Below are positions 25,757-33,287 of a stretch of DNA of 35,586 nt, one piece after another (the stretch's first letter is position 1; every line of letters begins with the position of its first letter). This DNA comes from Hyphomicrobiaceae bacterium. GTDB lineage: Bacteria; Pseudomonadota; Alphaproteobacteria; Rhizobiales; Hyphomicrobiaceae. Position numbers and translations under genes: made by a program. The notes below the pieces were generated by a model. That model saw only the letters and a list, made by a program, of their open reading frames with translations, made no database searches and was not told the DNA's origin. The DNA is taken from positions 1 through 35,586 of the forward strand of contig WBUN01000051.1 of assembly GCA_008933705.1 (NCBI GenBank). Direction: 5' to 3'.

Positions 25757-26581
25757 ATGTCCAAAATGCTGCCGACCATCGAGGCCCCGTTGACATTCGT
25801 TGTCCGCACGAATGAAAGGCCGCGCGTGGTCATGTCGGCCAATCACGCCGAAGCCAACAAGCCGATCGGAGAATACCGATCGATGCCTATGAGCATAGCG
25901 GACGCCCGCGCCCTGCCTGAGCCCGCGACCTTGGATCGCGAGGGCTTTGCCCTTTTTCGTCACGAAACAAGAGTGTCGGACTTCTACGACCCGAAAGCCA
26001 TCGAAGGCGTCTACTATCCCGAGGTCATCACACTGCTGAAGCAAGCTATAGGCGCTACCGAAGTGCACATCTTCGACCACACGTTGCGTGTCGAGGATGA
26101 GGCCAAGCGCCGGGCCCACGGCACACGGCTGCCAGTCTCCATCGTGCACAACGACTACACGGAACGGTCGGGACCGCAGCGTGTACGTGACCTGCTCTTG
26201 CCCGAAGCGGCGGAACGCTTCCTTTCGAACCGCTTTGCGATGGTCAATGTTTGGCGGTCGTTCGGAGCTTCGGCCGAGCGCTTTCCGCTTGCCGCTGCCG
26301 ACGGCCGCACTGTGACGCAGGCCGACTATGTGGCCGTGGATCTCGTCTATCCGGATCGCACAGGCGAGATTTATCAGAACGCCCACTCTGAGGCGCAGCG
26401 CTGGTACTATTTCTCTAGGATGCAGCGCGACGAAGCCATGCTTCTCAAGTGCTTCGACACGTCGGGCGACGGGCGCACGCGCTATACGGCGCATTCCGGT
26501 TTCGCCAACCCGCATGCACCGGCTGACACTCCGCCGCGAGAGAGCATCGAGGTGCGGACGCTGTTGTCGTTTGCGCCGTAA
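25757..26581 (+). CDS. CmcJ/NvfI-family oxidoreductase
   Basis: A 274-aa protein with the family's features. IVHNDY holds the H-x-D pair (His131, Asp133), and RFAMVNVWRSFG and FPLAAADGRTV follow. EAQRWYYFSRMQRDEAMLLK comes next, then AHSGFANP with a candidate distal His (His246), and ReSiEVR with Arg261 where the co-substrate carboxylate would bind. The family includes CmcJ of cephamycin synthesis and fungal NvfI, non-haem iron/2-oxoglutarate-type enzymes that hydroxylate or rearrange small molecules. The substrate here is unknown. It likely forms an operon with the isomerase-like gene under the divergent LysR regulator. Confidence 0.85.
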   Translation: MSKMLPTIEAPLTFVVRTNERPRVVMSANHAEANKPIGEYRSMPMSIADARALPEPATLDREGFALFRHETRVSDFYDPKAIEGVYYPEVITLLKQAIGATEVHIFDHTLRVEDEAKRRAHGTRLPVSIVHNDYTERSGPQRVRDLLLPEAAERFLSNRFAMVNVWRSFGASAERFPLAAADGRTVTQADYVAVDLVYPDRTGEIYQNAHSEAQRWYYFSRMQRDEAMLLKCFDTSGDGRTRYTAHSGFANPHAPADTPPRESIEVRTLLSFAP

Positions 26582-26955
26582 TCCCCCTGATGGGATAGCG
26601 TGGCGTTCTCGCCACCTCGCTCGGTCAGTTGCTGCGGTGCATGAGTCCGGAACTGTAAAGGGTACTGGTCCACTTGCGCCGGACGTGAACGGAATAAAGC
26701 ACGGAGCAAATCGGCCGGATAGTTGACGTTGTTCTCCGATTGGCTACGCTACCGGGCAGCACCTTCTAGTGTCCCGCGTCCCGTCGCCGGACGTCGATCC
26801 GCGCATGCCGACGATCGACCGGTGTTTCTTGCACAGCTCCCCGTCGCGAAGGCAGCTCAGCTGATATCGCGCCAAGCTGCACCACGAGAAAGCGCCCGAG
26901 TTCCGAGACTATTTTGAGACTATTCGGCGGCTGCTTGTGTTTAGGTCTTTGATTT
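26582..26955. other. Non-coding stretch left of the second attachment repeat
   Basis: 374 bp with no supported gene. The sequence is less GC-rich than the core chromosome and contains the repeated word GAGACTATT twice near 26905-26925. A 64-codon open frame (26723-26917) has no ribosome site and no recognisable similarity. It may be decayed island DNA. Confidence 0.5.
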
Positions 26956-27004
26956 TATTGGTCGGAGCGGGGAGATTTGAACTCCCGACCCCCAGTCCCC
27001 CAGA
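26956..27004 (-). repeat. tRNA-Pro 3'-end fragment, attachment-site repeat (copy 2)
   Basis: Perfect 49-bp copy of 23601-23649 in the same orientation. Again the bases where the 5' half of the anticodon stem should be do not pair, so no complete tRNA is present. It lies 273 bp before the intact P4-type integrase and is the likely left attachment site of the element carrying the defence genes; the intact tRNA would be expected to the right, beyond the window. The stretch 27005-27277 shows no gene. Confidence 0.85.
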
Positions 27005-27277
27005 TACGTGCAGACGGGAATCAAGGACTTACACGCCGTAACGTGCCGCTCTAGATTTTCCATATATAACAGTGCACTATGCTCGTGCAGCGTAACATGG
27101 GCGAATTTCCAAGCGCCATGGATTCTGCTTCCCATGTGCTTCCCACGCCAAAACGCAGCGGTTAGGCAGTAGACAGACTAAGTCGCCTCACTGAGCCCGT
27201 CGGAGATCGCCCAATCGCATCAATGCTTCCCATGCTTCCCACGCGCAGATCGACAACCTACTGACCCCCAGACTCCC

Positions 27278-28492
27278 ATGGCCCATACCCCTTTCACCGA
27301 CATCTTCCTTCGCAAGCTGAAGGTCCCTGCCGAGGGCCGCGTCGAGCACTACGACGGGAAGATTCCGGGCTTCGGCATCCGGGTCGCCAAGAGCGGCACC
27401 AAAACCTTCTTCGTGCTCGGCCGGCACCGCAGCGGCTTCAAGCGCGTGAGCCTTGGCCGCTACCCGACGCTGACCTTGGAGAAGGCCCGGCGAAAGGCGC
27501 AGGACACTCTGCGCGATCTCGCCGACGGCATCGACCCATTGGAAGGCAAGCGCGCCGCCCGACAGCAGCAGCCCGACCTTTTTCCGGCCGTCGCGGACCA
27601 GTTCGTCGCCAACTACTGTCGGCGCCACAACCGCGAGAGCACAGCCGGCGAGACCGAGCGGCTCCTGAAAGCCGTCTACGTGCCGGCATGGACCGACAAG
27701 CCCGTGACCGAGATCAGCAAGAAGGACGTGCAGACCCTGATCGAGGACATCATGGAGGCTGGGAAACCGAGCGCCGCCCGCCACGCCTTCGCGACCATCC
27801 GCAAGTTCTTCAACTGGACCGTCGAGCAAGGGCTGATCGAGCATAGCCCTTGCCTCACACTGAAGACGCCGGCGAAGGCCAATAGCCGCGACCGCGTGTT
27901 GAGCGACGAGGAGTTGGGCTCGATCCTTGAGGCCTGTGAGCGGCAGGGCTGGCCGTTCGGACCCGTCGTGAAACTGCTGGCCCTGACCGCACAGCGGCGC
28001 GGCGAGGTGGTCGGCATGGCCTGGGACGAGATCGACCTCAAAGCCAAGCTCTGGACCATCCCCGGCGTGCAGACCAAGAACCACCGGCCGCACGTGGTGC
28101 CGCTCACGGAGGCGGCCGTCGCCATCATCGAGGGCCTGCCGAGGATCAGCGGCTCGCCGTTCGTCTTTCCGGCGCGCGGCTACATCGACCGCCCTTACTC
28201 GGGCTACTCGAAGGGCAAGCGGGAGCTCGACGCGCTCGCCGGGCAACATGGCTGGACACTGCATGACCTCCGCCGCACGGCCGCGACCGGCATGGCCAAG
28301 GCCGGCGTGCCGCCGCACGTGGTGGAACGGCTGCTCAATCACGTCTCCGGCACGTTCGGCGGCGTGGCGGGCGTCTACAACCGCTTCGGCTATCTCGACG
28401 AGATGCGTGAGGCTCTGACGAAGTGGGAAATCCACGTCGAGGCTCTTCTCGACGGCCAAGCTGGAAAGAAGGAGCCGATTCCCGTATCCTGA
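27278..28492 (+). CDS. P4-type tyrosine site-specific integrase
   Basis: A complete 404-aa integrase. Residues about 5-90 form the arm-binding domain (DUF4102 type, with GFGIRVAKSGTKTF and VSLGRYPTLTLEKAR). A SAM-like core-binding domain spans about 100-190, and the catalytic domain follows to about 375. The catalytic residues are all present: Arg240 (TAQRRGE), His329-x-x-Arg332 (HDLRRT), His355 (LLNHVSG) and Tyr367 (GVYNRFG). P4-type integrases insert genomic islands at tRNA 3' ends. It is adjacent to the tRNA-Pro repeat and is followed after 20 bp by the MntA/HepT pair, so it probably mobilises the defence genes downstream. Confidence 0.95.
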   Translation: MAHTPFTDIFLRKLKVPAEGRVEHYDGKIPGFGIRVAKSGTKTFFVLGRHRSGFKRVSLGRYPTLTLEKARRKAQDTLRDLADGIDPLEGKRAARQQQPDLFPAVADQFVANYCRRHNRESTAGETERLLKAVYVPAWTDKPVTEISKKDVQTLIEDIMEAGKPSAARHAFATIRKFFNWTVEQGLIEHSPCLTLKTPAKANSRDRVLSDEELGSILEACERQGWPFGPVVKLLALTAQRRGEVVGMAWDEIDLKAKLWTIPGVQTKNHRPHVVPLTEAAVAIIEGLPRISGSPFVFPARGYIDRPYSGYSKGKRELDALAGQHGWTLHDLRRTAATGMAKAGVPPHVVERLLNHVSGTFGGVAGVYNRFGYLDEMREALTKWEIHVEALLDGQAGKKEPIPVS

Positions 28493-28512
28493 GAGGGAGG
28501 AGCAGAGCACCC

Positions 28513-28806
28513 ATGAGCCGCGACGACATCATTGCGCGTATCCGGGCACGTGCCGAGGCCGTGAGGGCCCTTGGCGCGACGGCACTCTACATCTACGGCT
28601 CGCGGGCCCGCGACGAAGCCCGGCCCGACAGCGACCTCGACGTGTTCGTAGACTTCGACCCTGGCAAATTCAGCTTCGTCGAGCTTGTCGAGCTCGAGGA
28701 TATGCTCTCGCAAGAGCTCGGGCTCAAAGTTCAACTCGGCACCCATGATGCCCTCCATCCCTCGATCAAACCGCAGATCGAGCGCGAAGCCATCCGGGTG
28801 CTCTGA
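28513..28806 (+). CDS. MntA-like nucleotidyltransferase (antitoxin)
   Basis: A 97-aa minimal nucleotidyltransferase. The signature G29-S30 followed ten residues later by D41-L-D43 (YGSRARDEARPDSDLDVFVD) is exactly the GSx10DxD of MNT proteins. In characterised MntA-HepT systems MntA AMPylates a tyrosine in the HEPN toxin and so silences it. AGGGAGGAG lies about 10 nt before the ATG. The frame is open upstream into the integrase tail but that part has no family similarity. The partner gene starts 7 nt after the stop, so the two are co-transcribed. Confidence 0.9.
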   Translation: MSRDDIIARIRARAEAVRALGATALYIYGSRARDEARPDSDLDVFVDFDPGKFSFVELVELEDMLSQELGLKVQLGTHDALHPSIKPQIEREAIRVL

Positions 28807-28812
28807 GGCCGC

Positions 28813-29157
28813 ATGAAGGACGACCTCATCCCCCTGCGCGACATCCTGAAGGAAATCGAGTTCCTTCATTCCATTCGCGACCGCTCGACCTTTGAGGCGT
28901 TCAAGTCCAACTCGGCCGATGTGCGCGCGGCGTCCTACTCCATCATGGTCATCTCGGAGGCCGTGCGCCGCATTCCTGACGACTGGCTCGCCGCATATCC
29001 TGGGACACCGTGGCATGCCATCCGCACCATCGGCAACAAGCTTCGCCACGAGTATCAGCGCGTGAGCGATGTCATCCTCTGGGGCATCATCTCGAGCCAG
29101 GCCGACCAGCTGAAGGCGACCATCGAGGACATGCTCGCCAAGCACCAAAAGGCTTGA
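28813..29157 (+). CDS. HepT-like HEPN protein (DUF86, toxin)
   Basis: A 114-aa all-helical DUF86/HepT-type protein. The conserved end PWHAIRTIGNKLRHEYQRV carries His79-x-Tyr81, the H-x-Y of the toxin motif Rx4HxY; Tyr81 would be the AMPylation site. The position of the canonical Arg is Gly74, and the nearest Arg residues are 71 and 78. A G-N-x-L-R-H-x-Y version seems to be a recurrent DUF86 subgroup, so this may be a subfamily trait. Active members are RNases, including some that trim tRNA ends. Together with the upstream nucleotidyltransferase it forms a type VII toxin-antitoxin-like pair. Confidence 0.88.
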   Translation: MKDDLIPLRDILKEIEFLHSIRDRSTFEAFKSNSADVRAASYSIMVISEAVRRIPDDWLAAYPGTPWHAIRTIGNKLRHEYQRVSDVILWGIISSQADQLKATIEDMLAKHQKA

Positions 29158-29217
29158 AGCCAGAGACGGACGGTTGCCTTCGCCGGCTCGCTCCGACTCA
29201 CCAAGGGGATACAATCC

Positions 29218-29288
29218 GTCCACCCCTCTCCGCCGCTCGTCGCTCGCCATCTGGGCGAGCGAGCGACGGCGGCTCCGAGGGGATGGAC
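29218..29288. repeat. Long imperfect hairpin upstream of the ABC-3C/RT operon
   Basis: About 29 base pairs can form over 71 nt: GTCCA and CCCCTC on the left pair with GAGGGG and TGGAC on the right, then CCGCCG with CGGCGG, and TCGCTCGCC with GGCGAGCGA around a short loop, with small bulges. No U-run follows. It could end the HepT transcript, be the end of a small element, or belong to an RNA of the downstream system. The rest of 29158-29532 shows no supported gene and no clear promoter. Confidence 0.6.
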
Positions 29289-29532
29289 GAAGGGAAACCC
29301 GAGGCTTCCGGCGGCCGTCGTGCAGAGAAAGCCGCCGTCGCAACACTATTCAAAAGCTTTAACAGCACAGAGCGACACCGTGGTCGCGATGCCTCAGCTT
29401 GCAGACATCGGAGCCGATCACAGTGTTCGCCTCGATTGGTGGTGGATAGTGGCAACCTGCTATTGACGCATTGTCCACATTTCACTTGACCCCGACTCAG
29501 ACAGCGCAGTCGAATCATTTTAATCAAGCTCA

Positions 29533-30717
29533 ATGTCCGCCACCGAAGCAATGCTTGACGACGCCGGTGCGGGTGCGGCGCCGGGTCAGTACCTCGGCTA
29601 TGCGCTGCAGCCCGTGCGCATGTGCGCTCGCCTCGCCCTCGGTGACGATGGCGATCACGTATCCACCGAACACCTCGATGATGTGGCCGTCCATTACGCT
29701 GATGGATGGCTGACCCTCGAACAGACGAAAAATGCGCTGAGCCACAATCCGATATCCGACTGGGCGATCGACCTCTGGAAGACATTCGCCAACTGGATCA
29801 GAACAACGATTAAGCTCAGTCTCGATCCCACTCGTACTCGTTACGTCCTTTACGTGAGCCCCGTGAAATCCGGCGCGCGGGCTCTGGCACTGCACCAGGC
29901 GCAGACAGCAGACCAGGTGAACACCACCATCGAGGCTTTGCGTGCAGATCTTGCCGCTCGATCGTCGCTTCCCGCCTGCGCCGAATACATCCAGGTGTTG
30001 CTCGACGCAGATCCTGATTTGTGCGCGGCTGTCATTTCCAACTTCACCCTCGTCACGGAAGATGACCCCGTCGCTGCGATCCGCAAGAGCATCGATCTGA
30101 CTGTTCCGCCTGCTGTGATCGATGATATCTGCGAAGCAGCCATTGGCTGGGTTTCCACGACGGTCAACACACTTCTGAAGTCGAAACAGCCCGCAAAGAT
30201 TGCGCGCGCCGATTTCCGCAAGCGCATGTTGAAGATCGTCAAGCACCGTGATCGCGATCACGTCCTCAACAGCGTTGCCTATTCTCCCGATGCAAGCACC
30301 ATCGCGTCCGAGATCCGGCGCAAGACCTACATCCGTCAGATGGAGTTGATCGAGTGCGACAGTGACGACAAGCTGCGCGCAGCGACGGATTATCTCCGCG
30401 CTTCGGCCGCGCGCACGGATTGGAGCGAGCGAGGGCTCGTTGATGAAGCGTCGCTCGCCGACTATGACGAGCGCTTGGAGCGGCGCTGGCACAGCACGAA
30501 GCAGTCGTTGTCTATCCAGAGCAGGGGATTGGACGACATCGAGGCTGGCAAGCTTCTTCTTGCCGAAACCATGAAGGCGACCGCCGATCGTCTACAGGGC
30601 AATGATGTGCCACCATACTTCCCGCCGGGATCGGCGCATTCTCTCGCCGATCTGAAAGCCATTGGTTGGCATCCCCGGTTCAAGGATCTCCTGACTGACG
30701 GAGGCGACGATGCCTGA
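29533..30717 (+). CDS. ABC-three-component system effector: DUF4297/PD-(D/E)xK-like N-terminus, ABC-3C C-terminal domain
   Basis: A 394-aa protein. The N-terminus (GQYLGYALQP, then E46-HLDDV and LTLEQTKN) has the E...DD...QxK spacing seen in Cap4/DUF4297 and Mrr-like nucleases, with Asp50, Gln64 and Lys66 as candidate catalytic residues. The C-terminal 80 residues (DERLERRWH, then HSLADLKAIGWHPRFKDLL) resemble the ABC-3C C-terminal domains that join variable effectors to the ABC-3C machinery. I infer a DNA-cutting effector held in check by the ATPase and middle component. It overlaps the next gene by 8 nt. No strong ribosome site precedes the ATG. Both domain assignments rest on motifs only. 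Confidence 0.7.
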   Translation: MSATEAMLDDAGAGAAPGQYLGYALQPVRMCARLALGDDGDHVSTEHLDDVAVHYADGWLTLEQTKNALSHNPISDWAIDLWKTFANWIRTTIKLSLDPTRTRYVLYVSPVKSGARALALHQAQTADQVNTTIEALRADLAARSSLPACAEYIQVLLDADPDLCAAVISNFTLVTEDDPVAAIRKSIDLTVPPAVIDDICEAAIGWVSTTVNTLLKSKQPAKIARADFRKRMLKIVKHRDRDHVLNSVAYSPDASTIASEIRRKTYIRQMELIECDSDDKLRAATDYLRASAARTDWSERGLVDEASLADYDERLERRWHSTKQSLSIQSRGLDDIEAGKLLLAETMKATADRLQGNDVPPYFPPGSAHSLADLKAIGWHPRFKDLLTDGGDDA

Positions 30718-31237
30718 TACGACATTTATGTCGAGTCCAGAGGCTGCACGCCTTGCCTTGAACGAAGCGCAACTGGTGCAGAACACGGCGCTCGGCAGCG
30801 TCCTGATCTGGCTGTGCGTTCGCGCTTACACTGACGCAGCTGATCGCGGCTGCCCTTTGCCACTGTGCTTTCTCGTCCTCCCCGTGCTCTTCCACCACGC
30901 GACCCGTGAGGCCGCAGAGACAACAGCCAAGGCCTCGCCCTTATCCAAGTTCGTCGAGAAGTTCGAGGCCAACCGGCAGGATCTACTCGCGCTCCACCCG
31001 CGCATGCTGGCGTTGCGCCCGCTGACCCTGCGGTCCCTCCAACTCGCCTCGCACCGCGGATTACTTGCGATCGATTTCGCGACCGCCGACGTCAGGCCTG
31101 CACGCCTGTCGCCCTTGCCGACGCGGCTGCAACCGGAACGCCTGCGCAAGATGATCCGCGGCGCGGAAAGACTGGGTGGCTGGTTCGCGCCGCACCCGAT
31201 TTCCAACATTGCCGCTGCATTGCGAGTGCAATTCTGA
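30710..31237 (+). CDS. ABC-three-component system middle component
   Basis: A 175-aa protein with the middle-component pattern: LVQNTALGSVLIWLCVRAY, then PLPLCFLVLPVLFHHATREA, in which the FLVLP-x-x-x-H-x-x-TR block is the hallmark. A helical part with L-L-x-L-H-P-R-M-L-A-L and a basic C-terminus follow. Middle components are small adaptors always encoded between the effector and the ATPase of ABC-3C systems; their biochemical role is not settled. GGAGG lies just before the ATG. It overlaps the effector stop by 8 nt and the ATPase start by 1 nt (TGATG), so all three are translationally coupled. Confidence 0.8.
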   Translation: MPDTTFMSSPEAARLALNEAQLVQNTALGSVLIWLCVRAYTDAADRGCPLPLCFLVLPVLFHHATREAAETTAKASPLSKFVEKFEANRQDLLALHPRMLALRPLTLRSLQLASHRGLLAIDFATADVRPARLSPLPTRLQPERLRKMIRGAERLGGWFAPHPISNIAAALRVQF

Positions 31238-33258
31238 TGAAACTCGATGTGCTAGAACTCATCCTCTGGTCACGGGGCGCTCACCCTCCCCGCCGCGTGG
31301 CGTTCAAGCCCGGCAAGGTCAATGTCATCACGGGTGATTCGAAGACCGGCAAATCCGCCATCGTGCCCATCATCGACTATTGCCTCGGCGCCCATCACTG
31401 CGCCATCCCCACGCGTACGATCAGGGATACCTGCGCCTGGTTTGGTCTCGTCATCGCCACCGTCGATGGCCTAAAGCTCCTTGCACGCCGTGAACCGGGC
31501 GGTCAGCAATCGACCGATGTCATGTATGTCCTTGAAGGCGATGCCCTGAAAGTAGACAAGGACGGCAAGGCGATCATTCCTGATCGCATCGACACCCCCA
31601 ATTTCACGGCCGGCCAGGTCCGATCCTTGCTCAACCGCCTCGCAGGCATATCCAACCTCGACCTGGAACCCGACAGCAAAGCCATCGAAGCGCGTCGGCC
31701 AAGCATCCGAGATTTTATTGCCTTTGTCTTCCAGCCCCAGAACGTCGTCGCCAATCCTGACGTCTTCTTCTTCAAGGCCGATACGACCGAGCACCGGGAG
31801 AAGCTGAAAGCCGTCTTTCCGTATGCGCTCGGCGCCATCGATGCACAGACCTTGCTCGATCGCGCCCGACTGGACAGGCTCTCTAAGGAGCTTGCCCGCA
31901 AGGAACGCGAACTCGCCAACATCCAGACCGTGTCCGCCCGCTGGCAGGGTGAAGCGCGGTCGTGGCTCGATCATGCGCGCGAACTGGGTCTCATTCCCAA
32001 GGAACAGGCAGACCCGAGAGACTGGCCCACCCTCGTCGACCTGTTGCGCCAGCTGGCCGCACGGTCGTTCAACGACGCCAGGCCAGATGCCGCAAGAATC
32101 GATGAGGCGCTGTCGCAGAAGCTGGCATTGATCGATGAAGAACGCAAAGTCGCCAGCGAGGTATTCGAGCTGCGTCAGCGCTTCAACGAGTTGAAGGCGC
32201 TCAGCGAAACGTCAGTCGCCCATGAAGGCGCGCTTCGCGTCCAGAAGGACCGTTTGGCCCTATCGACGTGGTTGAAAGAGCTGTCATCGAGCGACAGCCC
32301 CAACCCGCTGATCGATCCGCGCCTGAGCCCATCCCAGGAACTTGATACCCTCTGTGAAGCTCTCGCGTGCATCGAAGCCGAAGCTGCAAGGCGGCCGGCG
32401 TCCACCGACGTCATCGACAAGGAGATCACCCGCGTCTCCAACCTGCTGGCAGCGAAAGTCGAAGAGCTTCAGGGCGTACGCATCCGTCTGCAGCGACAGA
32501 CCGCGGTGCAGCCAGCGGAAGAAGCCTCTTACTCCGTCGCAGCCATCGAACGCTTTCTGGGGCGACTAGAGAACGCCCTTCTCACTTACGATACCGTTGG
32601 CGCCGACAGCGATCTTGCGGCGGTTATCGAAAGACTGCGCGGCGAGGTCGCCGAGCTGACGCAGCGCGTATCGGAAAGTGACATCAAGCGACGCACGAGG
32701 AACGCACTGCAGATCGTCCAGACAATTGCCACGGAGATCGTGCCCAACCTAGACTGCGAATTCGAAAGCGCCCCCATCGAACTGTCGATCGACGATCTCT
32801 CCATCCGCGTCGTCGGTCCTGACCGCAAAGATTGGCTTTGGGAGATTGGCAGTGGCGCCAACTGGCTCTCCTATCACATCGCCGTCACTGCCGCTCTGCA
32901 GCGCTATTTCATGCGAACCCCATCGCACCCAGTGCCCCATCTGCTCGTGTACGACCAGCCGAGCCAGGTTTATTTCCCGCGCAGGCTCGCGGAAGAAGGC
33001 CGTACGCGTGGCGAAGAGCGCGAATCATCAGAACCGATCGAGGAAAAGCTGCTCGACAAGGACATCGAAGCCGTCCGCAAGGTCTTCACGGTGCTTTCTA
33101 ACGAAGTCAATTTAGCAAAGGGCAGATTGCAGGTCATCGTTCTCGATCACGCGGCAGAGGAAGTCTGGGGAGGCGTCGAGAAGGTTCATCTCGTCGAACA
33201 TTGGCGGGCCGGCAAGAAGCTAGTTCCGTTGGAGTGGACCCTACCGTTTACTCAGTAA
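31237..33258 (+). CDS. ABC-3C ATPase (DUF3732, SMC/Rad50-like ABC ATPase)
   Basis: A 673-aa ABC-type ATPase. The Walker A motif is G33-DSKTGKS. A long coiled-coil-rich middle (about 190-500, for example LSKELARKERELANI) separates it from the C-terminal lobe, as in SMC/Rad50/RecN relatives. The C-terminal lobe has a signature-like IGSGANWLSYH (about 537-547), a Walker B HLLVYDQPSQVYFP with Asp573, and VLDHAAEEVW with the switch His638. After Asp573 the usual catalytic Glu is Gln574, which I believe is typical of DUF3732 proteins. In ABC-3C systems this protein is the proposed sensor that controls the effector. It is translationally coupled to the middle component. Confidence 0.88.
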   Translation: MKLDVLELILWSRGAHPPRRVAFKPGKVNVITGDSKTGKSAIVPIIDYCLGAHHCAIPTRTIRDTCAWFGLVIATVDGLKLLARREPGGQQSTDVMYVLEGDALKVDKDGKAIIPDRIDTPNFTAGQVRSLLNRLAGISNLDLEPDSKAIEARRPSIRDFIAFVFQPQNVVANPDVFFFKADTTEHREKLKAVFPYALGAIDAQTLLDRARLDRLSKELARKERELANIQTVSARWQGEARSWLDHARELGLIPKEQADPRDWPTLVDLLRQLAARSFNDARPDAARIDEALSQKLALIDEERKVASEVFELRQRFNELKALSETSVAHEGALRVQKDRLALSTWLKELSSSDSPNPLIDPRLSPSQELDTLCEALACIEAEAARRPASTDVIDKEITRVSNLLAAKVEELQGVRIRLQRQTAVQPAEEASYSVAAIERFLGRLENALLTYDTVGADSDLAAVIERLRGEVAELTQRVSESDIKRRTRNALQIVQTIATEIVPNLDCEFESAPIELSIDDLSIRVVGPDRKDWLWEIGSGANWLSYHIAVTAALQRYFMRTPSHPVPHLLVYDQPSQVYFPRRLAEEGRTRGEERESSEPIEEKLLDKDIEAVRKVFTVLSNEVNLAKGRLQVIVLDHAAEEVWGGVEKVHLVEHWRAGKKLVPLEWTLPFTQ

Positions 33259-33287
33259 CGTTCATTTGGGCGCAATGAGATTGAACT

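Larger units (their letters stand above)
23601..27004. mobile_element. 3.3-kb cargo segment bounded by direct attachment-site repeats
   Basis: Two perfect 49-bp direct repeats of a tRNA-Pro 3' end flank a segment with a LysR regulator, a thioredoxin-fold isomerase-like gene and a CmcJ/NvfI-type gene. No integrase lies inside, so it would depend on a neighbour, such as the intact integrase just to the right, or is a remnant left by deletion within a larger island. Confidence 0.55.

Noticed and set aside
24887-26515. 542-codon minus-strand open frame
   Set aside because: Antisense to the isomerase-like and CmcJ/NvfI-like genes, both of which have conserved family residues.
29174-29362. 62-codon open frame before the ABC-3C operon
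   Set aside because: Arg/Ser-rich translation of the hairpin region with no ribosome site.
29460-29532. Sigma-70-like promoter (TTGACG/TTGACC boxes) before the ABC-3C operon
   Set aside because: No acceptable -10 box at 16-18 bp from either TTGAC-type box.
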